DNA of 64,000 nt from Sphingomonas sp. Leaf230 (GTDB lineage: Bacteria; Pseudomonadota; Alphaproteobacteria; Sphingomonadales; Sphingomonadaceae): NCBI RefSeq assembly GCF_001421745.1, contig NZ_LMKW01000009.1, positions 223,507 through 287,506 on the forward strand, written 5' to 3'. Both the position numbers and the translations under genes were made by a program. The notes below the pieces were generated by a model, which was not told the DNA's origin, made no database searches, and saw only the letters and a program-made list of their open reading frames with translations. Positions 47,281-55,957 of this stretch are shown here, in pieces (the first letter of the stretch is position 1; each line of letters opens with the position of its first letter).

Positions 47281-50200
47281 CTAGCTGCCCAGATTGGAAA
47301 AGCGCTGTATCCGCCCGGGCACGGCATCAAGCGTTTGCTTACTGGCCTGTCTCAGCGCTGAGTTCGTCTCGCGCCGGACGATGCCTAGAATGCCTGCGGT
47401 GTACCCCTCGGGATTAACGCCGCTCGCGTCGATGTGCACGGTTTGATGCAGCGTCGTTCCGCCACCGCCGCGGCCTGCGATGCCAGGAAGGGCGCCATTC
47501 GGATAGACGCGCCCCGACGAGGGCATGCTCAGGATCTCGGGACCATTCTCGCCGACGAGATAGTTGCCGCCACCCACGACGTTGCCGCCCGACGCACGCC
47601 CTCCAAAGAGCTTGCCGACGCCGGCAACTAATCCGCCGATCCCGCCGCCAGAACCACCCTCGCCGCCTTGGTTGAAGAGCGACAGAATCCCCTTCTTCAA
47701 CTCAAGGCGCGCGATGTCCGCCAGCACGCTGCCGAACAGATCGCCGAACGCGCCCTTGAGCCCGAGAACCTTGCCGATCGAACTGCTGATCTGGTCCTCA
47801 AGCCGCTGGAGCGCGTTAACCTCAATGCTCTGAAATGCTGCGTTCGTATCGTCAGTGGCTTCGTGAAGCTCGCGACGGTACGCATCCAGCGGGCTTTCAT
47901 TCGCGCGATCGATCTGCTTCGTCTGGATGGCGGTGCGCGCCGTCTGGGTGTTGATCGTCCGGTTCGCCGACTCGATGTCCTGCCGCGTGATGCTGGGGTC
48001 GCCTTCCTCCGACCGCCGCAGGACGACATTCGCACCGATCGCCTCGCGCTTCATCGCGTTGTCGAGCAACTGCTTGTCGATGTCGCGGCGCTGTTCCGTG
48101 GTTGTCGCCAAGTCGCGCTGCGCTCGCAGAATGTCATCGGCGAACGTCAGAACGTCTGTCTCTGCTGCGGCTCGTCGCTGGATCGTCGACAGCGTGTCCG
48201 CTAGATTGATGACTTGGATCTTCTCGTCGGACGCGGCACGCTCGGCCGCAATCGCCTGATCGCGACGGGCATTGATCAGCCGGGCATCGCCACCCTTCCG
48301 AATGTCTTGCTGCGCATGAAGTCGGATGTCTTCGGCTGCGCGCGCGCTGTCCCGGTCGATCTGCTCACGCTGAAGTTGCCGACGGACATTCTCGTCGCTC
48401 GTCTGCTCAGCAACAGCGGCAAGACGCTCGTCCTGATAGCGCCCGATCTGCTCATTGAACTGCCGCGTGCGCTGGTCGGCCTCGTTCGCGATAGTCTCAG
48501 CACTCTTGCCCTTCGGCCCCCTGGGGGGCTTCGGCGCATTCAGGCTGTTCCTCAGTTTCGTATCGACCGCACCTGCGGGGACCGACGCACCCTTGATCCG
48601 CTCCAGGAACGCGCGGGTCTCGCCGGTGACCATGTCAGGCTTGCGCTGCTGGCTCACGAGCTGGCTACCGAAAAAGCCGGAGCCTTGCTTGAAAAGCCGC
48701 TCGTACGCATTCTGACTATCTACGATCAGGTCTGGTGCGAGTGGCTTTCCGCCCGACAGATCCTGCAGCTTCTGGCTGTTGAATGTCTGTATCCATGCCA
48801 CCGCCTCTCGGATGTCGTTCACCAGCTTGCCGAACGAATTGGCCAGTCCGATGATAGCATCAGCGTTATCAGCGACGACTCCAGCTACGCTAACTTGTAG
48901 CTGCGACTTTACGCGCTCGAGCTCCTTCGACACCGATGCCAGGCGCGCAATGTCAGCGGCCGACAGAATGGTCCCGGCCTTCAACATTCCCTCGGCCAGC
49001 TCGTTGATTCGCTCGTTGCCGCCAGACAGCAGCGCGTCGAGCTTCCGACCCTCCTCGCCGAATAGCCGGGTCTCAACCGCGGCGCGCTGGGCGGCGTCCG
49101 GGATCGACGAGATGCGCGCGATGATCGCCGGCAATGCGTCACCTGCGTTAGCGAAGTCCTTCACCGAGAGACCGAGCGCCTTGAACGTCTTAATCTGGTC
49201 CTCGCCCCCCGACTTGGCGCGACCGAGATAATCCGCAAATTGCCCAAGCCCGTTCCGCAGTTCGTTCTGGCTCACGCCCAAGCGACGGGCCTCTGCCTCG
49301 TAGACCTGGGTCTGCTGGGTAGTGAGGCCGATCTGCTCGGATACGTTCTTCAGTTCCTTGGCGTAGTCGGCCGCGCTCTGCACGACGGCTGCCGTGATGG
49401 CGACGCCGCTGGCCAGTGTCACGCCTGCGATCGAGGCGATGCTGCCCGCGCCAAGGCTGCTTACACCAGCGCCGCGTGCGAACTGCGTAACACCTCGTGC
49501 GCCCTGCTTGCGATCCTCAATACTGCGCTGCCGAGCTATCAGCGTACGGCGCTCGTCAAGACGGACGCCGATCTCGGACTGCTCCAGTCCCGCCCGTTCA
49601 AGCGAATTGATCAACCGCAGTTCCGCGACTTGGTCGGCGACCTGCTGCTTCTCCTTGCCCTTCAGAATGCCGAGGCGCGACGAGAGCGTGGCTTGATCCG
49701 CGAGCAGGTGGTTGATCTCCTTCTCGGCTTCAACTTCGGCCGCAACTCCGCCGTTTAAGACCGACGTCGGGATGCCCCGCTGTCCTGAAGTCTCCCGAGG
49801 TACCGTCGCGCCTAACGTGCTGTTGGCTGCAGGTGCGATCTGGTTGGTTCGACGGTTCGCTGCGCGGTCTACCACCTCGGCCAAACGAACCCGCTGAGCC
49901 GTCTCCCGCTCCTGCGCTGCAATCACCGCCGCCGCTGCAACGCGTTGAGCTTCGGCAGCAGCTAAAGCCGCCTTAGCTACTTTCTCCTGCTCGCGAGCCG
50001 TCGCCTTGATCGCTGCTTGCTTCTCACGCTCTGCTGCCTTCACCGCATCGGCCGCTGCCTTGGCTGCCGTTCGCTCGGCATCGCCGGTTTCCTTCGCGGC
50101 TCGCTTGACTGCCTCCGCTGCCGCTACCTCGTCCGCTGTTCGTTTCTTCGTCGTACGGCTCATACGCGTCGCCGCTGCTTCGTGCGCCGCGGCGCCCTTA

Positions 50201-50379
50201 CCGGCCTCGCGCGCGATACCTGCTGCATATTGGGGCGGCGCCTCCATACCTAAGCGCTTCAGCCGTTCGACGCTTTTCCCGAACCGATCGTTCACGGCGA
50301 TCGCCTCGTTGAAGCCTTTCACGTATTTTGCGTACCGAACATCGAGTTCGGCAATGATCGAGTCGACTACCTCAGACAT
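47281..50379 (-). CDS. Phage tail tape-measure protein, 1,032 residues
   Basis: Begins MSEVVDSIIAELDVRYAKYV with a FNEAIAVNDRFGKSVERLKR start as in tape-measure proteins. A long Ala/Lys-rich coiled coil (about residues 70-170) and a hydrophobic Gly-rich segment (about 315-345) follow, then LKNVSEQIGLTTQQTQVYEA. The C-terminal part has GGRASGGNVVGGGNYLVGEN then GPEILSM, the characteristic tail of tape-measure proteins. It is the last large gene of a leftward operon that starts at 52,461. No other tail, head or packaging gene is seen near it, which is unusual. Confidence 0.88.
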   Translation of the reverse strand: MSEVVDSIIAELDVRYAKYVKGFNEAIAVNDRFGKSVERLKRLGMEAPPQYAAGIAREAGKGAAAHEAAATRMSRTTKKRTADEVAAAEAVKRAAKETGDAERTAAKAAADAVKAAEREKQAAIKATAREQEKVAKAALAAAEAQRVAAAAVIAAQERETAQRVRLAEVVDRAANRRTNQIAPAANSTLGATVPRETSGQRGIPTSVLNGGVAAEVEAEKEINHLLADQATLSSRLGILKGKEKQQVADQVAELRLINSLERAGLEQSEIGVRLDERRTLIARQRSIEDRKQGARGVTQFARGAGVSSLGAGSIASIAGVTLASGVAITAAVVQSAADYAKELKNVSEQIGLTTQQTQVYEAEARRLGVSQNELRNGLGQFADYLGRAKSGGEDQIKTFKALGLSVKDFANAGDALPAIIARISSIPDAAQRAAVETRLFGEEGRKLDALLSGGNERINELAEGMLKAGTILSAADIARLASVSKELERVKSQLQVSVAGVVADNADAIIGLANSFGKLVNDIREAVAWIQTFNSQKLQDLSGGKPLAPDLIVDSQNAYERLFKQGSGFFGSQLVSQQRKPDMVTGETRAFLERIKGASVPAGAVDTKLRNSLNAPKPPRGPKGKSAETIANEADQRTRQFNEQIGRYQDERLAAVAEQTSDENVRRQLQREQIDRDSARAAEDIRLHAQQDIRKGGDARLINARRDQAIAAERAASDEKIQVINLADTLSTIQRRAAAETDVLTFADDILRAQRDLATTTEQRRDIDKQLLDNAMKREAIGANVVLRRSEEGDPSITRQDIESANRTINTQTARTAIQTKQIDRANESPLDAYRRELHEATDDTNAAFQSIEVNALQRLEDQISSSIGKVLGLKGAFGDLFGSVLADIARLELKKGILSLFNQGGEGGSGGGIGGLVAGVGKLFGGRASGGNVVGGGNYLVGENGPEILSMPSSGRVYPNGALPGIAGRGGGGTTLHQTVHIDASGVNPEGYTAGILGIVRRETNSALRQASKQTLDAVPGRIQRFSNLGS

Positions 50380-50675
50380 CAGTTTGTCTCCGGTGAGAAT
50401 TGGTCATCGATCGGGAGGCCCAGCCGTTTCATCATGCGCGCGGTCGATGCAGCGCGATCAGCACCGGCATTGCACGACAGGCGCAAAAGTAGGGCGCCGA
50501 CCCCGAGCAGGCCGACGTGCCGTTCATGCGACAACGCTGCCCCGGCTTGGACCAATGCGAGAAGTATCTCGAACGATGCCCCCTCAAGTAGGTCGACGTT
50601 GGCCGCGTCGTAAGCGTCCGCCGTATCGGACATTGCCGTCCAGACATCAAAAGCGTGGTTCTCGCTCGGGATCAT
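50379..50675 (-). CDS. Hypothetical protein, 98 residues
   Basis: MIPSENHAFDVWTAMSDTAD, then AYDAANVDLLEGASFEILLA and a C-terminal ASTARMMKRLGLPIDDQ. Overlaps the upstream gene by 4 bp and the tape-measure start by 1 bp. In phages the gene just before the tape measure often is a tail assembly chaperone; I see no frameshift signal, so this remains a guess. Confidence 0.7.
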   Translation of the reverse strand: MIPSENHAFDVWTAMSDTADAYDAANVDLLEGASFEILLALVQAGAALSHERHVGLLGVGALLLRLSCNAGADRAASTARMMKRLGLPIDDQFSPETN

Positions 50676-51379
50676 GCGCTGTGTTCCAATGCTGGTGGGC
50701 GGCCGTGTCGATGGCCCGCGTCAGGACGGATCGGCTGTCCGATCGTGTCGTTCCATTCTCGAAGTCGACGGGTGTGAACCCCGGACCGATCGACAGTGGT
50801 CAGTTCGATGAAACCTCCAACGCGATGTCCTGGGCTCTTCGGGTCCCAGACGCCGCAACGCGCTGCCTCGGCCAAGGACAAACCATCGGATTCAACGTTG
50901 AACAGGGCATGGTCTGTCATGTTGACCGGTCGGTTCAGCGCGTCAGCAGGGTCGCCGTAATTCCAATAGGCGCGAGCCATTTTCGGTACGCCGGCGATCA
51001 TGCCCGATCGGGCGATGCGGCCGCCGGAATGCCCTATCCATGTGGAAGGACCCACCTCAGAATCATACACGACGGCGCACAGCAGGACGTCGGGATGCTG
51101 TTCGGCGGGATACCATTGCATCGTCCACGACTTCATTTCGATAGCGAGAGCGCCGAGGTTGCGGACCAGATCGCGGGCCGTCGTGATACCCATCGCCTGC
51201 GCAATGTCCGCAATATCGTCGGGATGTGCCAAGCCTTCAAAGGCGACCGCGCCAACAACGCCGGGGAAGGTGACGACCTTGGAGGCAATACGCGCGACGG
51301 TACCATCCGCATGACAGCTTGCCGCGTCGGTGATGAGGAAGCCTGCCGCCCCTTGGGTGGTTGCAGCGATCAGGGTCAT
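50672..51379 (-). CDS. Ntn-hydrolase/proteasome-like protein, 235 residues
   Basis: The start MTLIAATTQGAAGFLITDAA resembles the N-terminus of HslV/proteasome beta-type proteins (T-x-I-A...G.L..D). Later DPADALNRPVNMTDHALFNV and GVHTRRLREWNDTIGQPIRP are not seen in classical HslV. A removable Met would expose Thr2 as nucleophile. Its position in a tail operon is unusual for a protease. Family assignment is tentative. Confidence 0.5.
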   Translation of the reverse strand: MTLIAATTQGAAGFLITDAASCHADGTVARIASKVVTFPGVVGAVAFEGLAHPDDIADIAQAMGITTARDLVRNLGALAIEMKSWTMQWYPAEQHPDVLLCAVVYDSEVGPSTWIGHSGGRIARSGMIAGVPKMARAYWNYGDPADALNRPVNMTDHALFNVESDGLSLAEAARCGVWDPKSPGHRVGGFIELTTVDRSGVHTRRLREWNDTIGQPIRPDAGHRHGRPPALEHSA

Positions 51380-51684
51380 ACGACGTAGCTGCCGGTTTCT
51401 TTGGCGCAGCCGTACGCCGCTACCCGCGGCGGCATCTCCGTCTTTATCGCCGTCGACGAAGTTTCCGCCTTGGGCGAGCTGGAGAGCGCGCCAGCAAGTG
51501 ACTGCAACCCAACGAGTGACGCACTGACCAAGAGGGAGGACGATATGCCAAGGGTAGCAGCAGTGTAGCTAACGCCCGTTCCGATGCTGTAGCCCAAGGC
51601 CACCGATGCGCCCACTCCGGCGGTTGCAACCGCCAAGACCGCGATCGATCCGATAGTCAGAATGCTGCTCAGGGTTTTGCTCAC
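51376..51684 (-). CDS. Membrane-associated hypothetical protein, 102 residues
   Basis: MSKTLSSILTIGSIAVLAVA then TAGVGASVALGYSIGTGVSY and TAATLGISSSLLVSASLVGL: about two hydrophobic stretches rich in Ser, Gly and Ala, with a polar C-terminus (RVAAYGCAKETGSYVV). The composition resembles small phage tail-associated proteins that precede the tape measure in sphingomonad tails. Starts and stops overlap neighbours by 4 bp. Confidence 0.7.
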   Translation of the reverse strand: MSKTLSSILTIGSIAVLAVATAGVGASVALGYSIGTGVSYTAATLGISSSLLVSASLVGLQSLAGALSSSPKAETSSTAIKTEMPPRVAAYGCAKETGSYVV

Positions 51685-51926
51685 GCGCTCAGCATTCGAA
51701 TGTGTGCGGAGGCGTCATTGCCCGAGGGCTGCGCTCGATGCCGGCGCGCAGCCAGATACGCACCACGTTCCGCACGCAAACGGTCAGGCCCTAAGGCGGT
51801 ATAGTACCGCGTGGTCGCCCGCTTTCCGAATATGCGGTTGGCGCGGTCCCAACCGTGATGGATAAACACCTGCTCGAACTCCACCGGGATCGGTTCGGCT
51901 ATCTTGGTCGACTGAGATTTGCGCAT
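51681..51926 (-). CDS. Small hypothetical protein, 81 residues
   Basis: MRKSQSTKIAEPIPVEFEQV, then FIHHGWDRANRIFGKRATTR and YYTALGPDRLRAERGAYLAA. Basic and helical; the HHGWDRANRIFGKR.T..Y segment suggests a small DNA-binding or resolvase-like domain, though weakly. An earlier in-frame methionine at 51947 is possible. Operon with 5 bp spacing to its upstream gene. Confidence 0.68.
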   Translation of the reverse strand: MRKSQSTKIAEPIPVEFEQVFIHHGWDRANRIFGKRATTRYYTALGPDRLRAERGAYLAARRHRAQPSGNDASAHIRMLSA

Positions 51927-51930
51927 GGTG

Positions 51931-52461
51931 TCAGGCGTCCTCGTCAATGATGCCTAGACCGGCGATCTCGCGCAGGTCGTTGAAATACTCGCGGGCTTCC
52001 GGGGTGGCTCGGTTCCAGGCCCGCATGACGTGGACGGCCAGCGTCGCCTCCCTGTCCTCGTCAACGAAGCCGGCGCGCTCCTGTCGATAGGCTACCGCGG
52101 CGGCCTTAGCCCTGCGCTCGCCCCAGCCTTCCGCGGCGGCGGTTGCCAGCGTCTCGAACCGGGTTTCGTCGGGGAGACAAGAGAGCTGCGAGTGAACCTC
52201 GAACGATAGCCGCTCGTCGCGCTTGCCTGGCGGGAAAGCCGTCGCGATTCGAACGCTGGTGCTGAGCTTCACTCGGGCAAGGTCTAACACGTCCGACATT
52301 TCGCTCGTTGTGGCGCCGATCCCCTTGCGACGTGCCTCTGTAATCAGATCGGCCATTGCCCAATTCGCGGTGTCACGGGTTACCGAGTGGCCGCGGAAGG
52401 TGTCGAGCCAGTCGGAATATTGCGCTGCTAATTCGGGTGTCGGGAGCAAAGAGACGGCCAT
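51931..52461 (-). CDS. Hypothetical protein, 176 residues, first gene of the tape-measure operon
   Basis: MAVSLLPTPELAAQYSDWLD, then helices such as GIGATTSEMSDVLDLARVKL and RFETLATAAAEGWGERRAKA. Soluble, no signal or membrane segment. Expected promoter in 52,462-52,581. Function unknown. Confidence 0.68.
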   Translation of the reverse strand: MAVSLLPTPELAAQYSDWLDTFRGHSVTRDTANWAMADLITEARRKGIGATTSEMSDVLDLARVKLSTSVRIATAFPPGKRDERLSFEVHSQLSCLPDETRFETLATAAAEGWGERRAKAAAVAYRQERAGFVDEDREATLAVHVMRAWNRATPEAREYFNDLREIAGLGIIDEDA

Positions 52462-52581
52462 GCCGCACTATTCTCGTGGCGGTAAACCGCAGTTACCGCC
52501 GTCAGCTCTCATGCCCCTTAGGTCTTACCGAAGCGACTAGGCGGGTTGGCTTTGCGTCAGTGGGGAGTAAGTATCGCGGTC

Positions 52582-53157
52582 ATGACCAGAGACGAAACCA
52601 TCCAAGCGTTAACGGTGGGTTTGGCCGCCGGCGGCTTCGGCGCTGGCTTTGCGCTCCTGCTGAACAGCGGCTTCAAGAGCGATGACGTATTCGCATTCAT
52701 GGGCGCTGTAGCGGGTGCAGCAGCTACGGTCGCGGGAGCCATCTGGCTCGCTGATCGAGGCGACAGGGCAGCATTGGAAAGGGAGAGCCGTCTTCTTCAC
52801 GATGAATGCGCCGATGCGCTTAAATTGACCAAGACCTGCTTGGATCTGGTTCCGGAAAAGATCGAATATCCACTTCCGGCCGCGTTCCAGCACGCCCTCA
52901 CTGCTGTGATCGACCGGGCGGCGGAGACGCGCGCAATACTGCGAGAGGCCATCGCGCGGGCAGAGAAGCTGAATTTTCGGCAACGCGTGCGAGTGGTCCG
53001 GGCAGAAAGCGCTCTTAACAGTTTTCTGACGTGGGTCTGGGACGACGAACCAGCCCACCCGCTCGATGAACGGACTTACCAGTCGACGCTCATCTACGCG
53101 CGCGAAACCCTAAAGGCGGTGACCGAAAGTTTGCGACAAGGCGCTCGCGGGGCGTGA
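52582..53157 (+). CDS. Membrane protein with helical domain, 191 residues
   Basis: MTRDETIQALTVGLAAGGFG, then two membrane segments (VGLAAGGFGAGFALLLNSGF and VFAFMGAVAGAAATVAGAIW) and a long helical part (ESRLLHDECADALKLTKTCL). Its layout parallels the gene at 39,527. The start is uncertain (TTG at 52546 also possible). Role unknown. Confidence 0.65.
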   Translation: MTRDETIQALTVGLAAGGFGAGFALLLNSGFKSDDVFAFMGAVAGAAATVAGAIWLADRGDRAALERESRLLHDECADALKLTKTCLDLVPEKIEYPLPAAFQHALTAVIDRAAETRAILREAIARAEKLNFRQRVRVVRAESALNSFLTWVWDDEPAHPLDERTYQSTLIYARETLKAVTESLRQGARGA

Positions 53158-53273
53158 GAGGAATGGCGTTCGCAATGTCAGGTTCTATCTAGTTCGCATG
53201 GGGTTCGAACGGACGTCGTCTGTTATTGAATGTTATGGTCTCGGCCCCGTTAAGCTGGCCGCCGATGTCAACA

Positions 53274-53621
53274 TTAGTCAGCCGCGCATGGGGTTCGGAC
53301 AGGCCAGCGTTTCGCCAAGTTGGCGAGCGCGGCCGCCTTGCCCTCCTCGGTCTTCTGCCCGGTGCTCATGCCGCCGTGGAATTTGCACCGGCCACTCACC
53401 CCTAGGTCGGTCCGCTTGCATTCGGTCCCGCGTCGAGTACGGGCGCCACAGGCGAGGCCACGCAGATCATCCGGATAGGGCGGGAGTGATGGGCGGGAAG
53501 GATAGCGTAGGCCGGTCTCAGGTCGCCAGCGGCGGCATGCGGCGTCATACGCTTGGCGCAGATCCGCGCACTGCCGGTAATGCGCCTTGAGCCGCCGCCG
53601 CTTGTCGGGGTCGGACTTCAC
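53274..53621 (-). CDS. HGGxSTG-domain protein, 115 residues
   Basis: Contains CGARTRRGTECKRTDLGVSG, then RCKFHGGMSTGQKTEEGKAA. The C-G-A-x-T-R-x-G-x-x-C...C-x-x-HGG-x-S-T-G-x-x-T-x-E-G pattern is a common phage/plasmid domain, probably zinc binding, of uncertain role. A GTG at 53621 preceded by GAAGG is taken as start; the frame continues upstream to 53675. It lies between the two operons, near the iteron-like locus. Confidence 0.72.
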   Translation of the reverse strand: MKSDPDKRRRLKAHYRQCADLRQAYDAACRRWRPETGLRYPSRPSLPPYPDDLRGLACGARTRRGTECKRTDLGVSGRCKFHGGMSTGQKTEEGKAAALANLAKRWPVRTPCAAD

Positions 53622-53802
53622 CAGGCCAGCGCCTTCAGATGTCCGAACCTCACCAATGCGCGCGCGCGCGCGCATAAGCTACGGAAAACTCGAGCCCGCG
53701 GTTGTTTCATCAATGCCCCATCAGGATCGATCGGCGGGAAAGACGCGGAAAACCTCGGGTGTGCAGCCGCCGACTGCCTTGATAGGCTTGCCGCCGTGAG
53801 GG

Positions 53803-53968
53803 CTATTGTCGCTATTGTCCCTATTGTCAGAGCCGCCATGTCTCGGTCCCTGCCTCCGTCCCTATATAGATAGATAGATAAGGTCTTTTTTTGGGGACGA
53901 CGTGACGCGAGGGCAGGCCAGAGATTGAGACGGCGCGCCTGTGACAATAGCGACAATAGGGACAATAG
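53803..53968. repeat. Mirror-image 9-bp iteron triplets, candidate replication origin
   Basis: CTATTGTC occurs at 53803, 53812 and 53821, and GACAATAG (its reverse complement) at 53943, 53952 and 53961, each set with a 9-bp period. Between them lies an AT-rich stretch with TATATAGATAGATAGATAAG (53,863-53,882) and a T-run. The locus is just downstream of a primase/DUF3987 operon, as expected for the origin of an autonomously replicating element. No direct proof; the same 9-bp period reappears at 31,251. Confidence 0.75.
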
Positions 53969-53976
53969 GTCGCGGA

Positions 53977-54429
53977 TCATCGGCCGAACTCCCAAAGCAT
54001 CACGGGTTGGACCGCGGGGTGCGTTCCGTGGCGCATGCCGCCGCGCACGAACGCGGTTCGATAGTCTCCGGGGTTGCCGACCACGATCGCCTGCTTATCG
54101 TCCAGCATCACGATCCGGCGCCCGTTAAGCCACACGGCGAGACCCTGAAAGTCCCAATCATCGCGTGGCCCGACGCCGAATAGGTCGCCGGCCGTCCACC
54201 CTAACGCGATCGCCTTTGCGGCCCACCGATCGCGACCGAGCGTCATTGCGTCCGTGATGACACCGCCCCAATTCTGAGGCCGTTCGAGTTTCCGCGGCGG
54301 CGGCATCCGCTCCAGGCGTCGAAGTGCCGCGGCTAGATCATCGGGCAGGCCGAAGTTCTCAAGGGATGGCGCGGCTACTGGTGCGACCTCTACCTGAAGC
54401 GCCGCCGCCGCGTCCCGCCAGCTACCCAT
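53977..54429 (-). CDS. Hypothetical protein of the replication operon, 150 residues
   Basis: MGSWRDAAAALQVEVAPVAA begins a product with LENFGLPDDLAAALRRLERM, GRDRWAAKAIALGWTAGDLF and FQGLAVWLNGRRIVMLDDKQ. The last segment is beta-rich. The pattern W..KA..LGW...DLFGV is seen in phage proteins that follow DUF3987 genes. Last gene of the operon; its start overlaps the preceding gene by 8 bp. No function known. Confidence 0.72.
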   Translation of the reverse strand: MGSWRDAAAALQVEVAPVAAPSLENFGLPDDLAAALRRLERMPPPRKLERPQNWGGVITDAMTLGRDRWAAKAIALGWTAGDLFGVGPRDDWDFQGLAVWLNGRRIVMLDDKQAIVVGNPGDYRTAFVRGGMRHGTHPAVQPVMLWEFGR

Positions 54430-55957
54430 TCAAGCCTCCATGCACCGCAGGGTTCACGAGGAAGTCCTTCCGTTGCTTGCCCGGGGTATCGCCCTGTCGT
54501 GACGGCGCCTCGCGCAGCCAGTTCGCTTCCATGAGCGCTTCCGTGGCCTGCTCTACGTCGTCTCGTTTCTTGAGGGTCGGCAGGGCGCTATTCCGCTGCA
54601 CATCTCGCGCGTTGATGCGCTCGAGCTTCTGTTTGACGATGAACCGGGCAAGGGCGGCGGCATCCTTCTCGACAGGTGCGAGTGCAGCGTCCCCGAATAC
54701 CCGGCGCGCGTGGGGCTTCAGGAAGTCCTCGACGAGCTTAAGCGCCTTCACCAGCGAGGCCACGGACACCGTCTCGGGCTCTTTTCCTGCCGTGTCCGCC
54801 CACGCTAAATACTCCAGCACCAGCGCGAGCCGCAGAGCTAGGCCGCGCGCTTTACCCGCGAACGAGGCATAGAGGCCCGCCGCCTCCCGCACGTCCGCGT
54901 CGTTCTCCGCGATCCAATCCTCGAAAAACTTAGCGGCCTCGGGAACGAGGGGGAGCGTCACCGTCTCGTCCGACGCCCGGTAAAGCTCTTGCAGCCGCCG
55001 ATAGATGGCCTCCAATCGCGCGCGATCGGCAACCTGTCGCGGCCGCCGGAACGTGATCGCCTCGGGCCAAACCCACATGAAGCGGGCCACGAGGCCGTCA
55101 TCTGCCACGCCCAGCAGGGAGTCGCGCAACTTCTCGGGCTGGATGCCGCCTAGGACACTGACACCGTTGAACGGGACCATGAGCGGCTTATTCTGGCTTT
55201 TGCGGTCCACGACGAACGGCCGGCCACCGTAGGCCTCAAGCCAGAATGCGCGGCCGCCGGCTGAGTAGCGTTCGAAGCTGTCGAGCCACCCGGCCAGCTC
55301 GTCGCGCAAGTGCAGCGTGCCGTTCGGGTTGCCCGACAGGATCGACGCCATCTCCTCAGGGGTCGAGTCCTGCACCACGAGGCGCTTGCGCTCGGGCGCG
55401 TCGGGCGATTCGGCCGCGTCGGGCATGGATGGGGTCGCCACGTTTTCCTTCGTCGCGATCTTCACCTTTTCCTCCCACGCCTTGCGCTCGGCTTTGGCGC
55501 GCTCGGCAACGGCGGCGTGGCTCATCATCACGGACCGATGATATTCGGCCAGGTCGGCTTCCATCGCCCGCAACGGGAGGGTGGCGACGTCGATCGCGGG
55601 GGACTTGTTGGACGAAGGGTCGCCAACCACAGCAGCCCAAAGGATGCATGGTTGCTCGTACCCGTCCCAAGCCTGCACCCAACGCTTGCCGCCGATCAGG
55701 GAGGCCGCGGCCGCAAGCATGCTGGTGGCGACATATTCGACGGGCGCACCAGCCCCTTCCGCCAGTTCACTCACCAGTGGCCAGAGCTGCCCCAGCACGT
55801 CCACAGGGAAGGGGACAGCCGGTGCGAGGTTCGCCTTCATAACAGACATGTCAGGCTTACCCCATACGGGCGCCGCCTGGCTGGCGTGGCCCATGTAGTG
55901 GCTGGCGTCCTGGAAGTCTTCGGCGGCATCGAACCGTGCGGCGAGGCCGGCATTCAT
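54422..55957 (-). CDS. DUF3987 protein (replicative helicase-like), 511 residues
   Basis: After PFPVDVLGQLWPLVSELAEG the DUF3987 core is seen: LIGGKRWVQAWDGYEQPCIL, GDPSSNKSPAIDVATLPLRA (a Walker A-like loop with GDPSSNKS), DSTPEEMASILSGNPNGTLH, LRDELAGWLDSFERYSAGGR and FNGVSVLGGIQPEKLRDSLL. DUF3987 proteins usually accompany primases on phages and islands and may act as helicases. The start overlaps the primase stop by 4 bp. Confidence 0.88.
   Translation of the reverse strand: MNAGLAARFDAAEDFQDASHYMGHASQAAPVWGKPDMSVMKANLAPAVPFPVDVLGQLWPLVSELAEGAGAPVEYVATSMLAAAASLIGGKRWVQAWDGYEQPCILWAAVVGDPSSNKSPAIDVATLPLRAMEADLAEYHRSVMMSHAAVAERAKAERKAWEEKVKIATKENVATPSMPDAAESPDAPERKRLVVQDSTPEEMASILSGNPNGTLHLRDELAGWLDSFERYSAGGRAFWLEAYGGRPFVVDRKSQNKPLMVPFNGVSVLGGIQPEKLRDSLLGVADDGLVARFMWVWPEAITFRRPRQVADRARLEAIYRRLQELYRASDETVTLPLVPEAAKFFEDWIAENDADVREAAGLYASFAGKARGLALRLALVLEYLAWADTAGKEPETVSVASLVKALKLVEDFLKPHARRVFGDAALAPVEKDAAALARFIVKQKLERINARDVQRNSALPTLKKRDDVEQATEALMEANWLREAPSRQGDTPGKQRKDFLVNPAVHGGLNG

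Noticed and set aside
53618..53995. Minus-strand open frame of 125 residues with LLSLLSLLSQ
   Set aside because: It runs through both iteron triplets; its repeats are an accident of the 9-bp DNA repeat.
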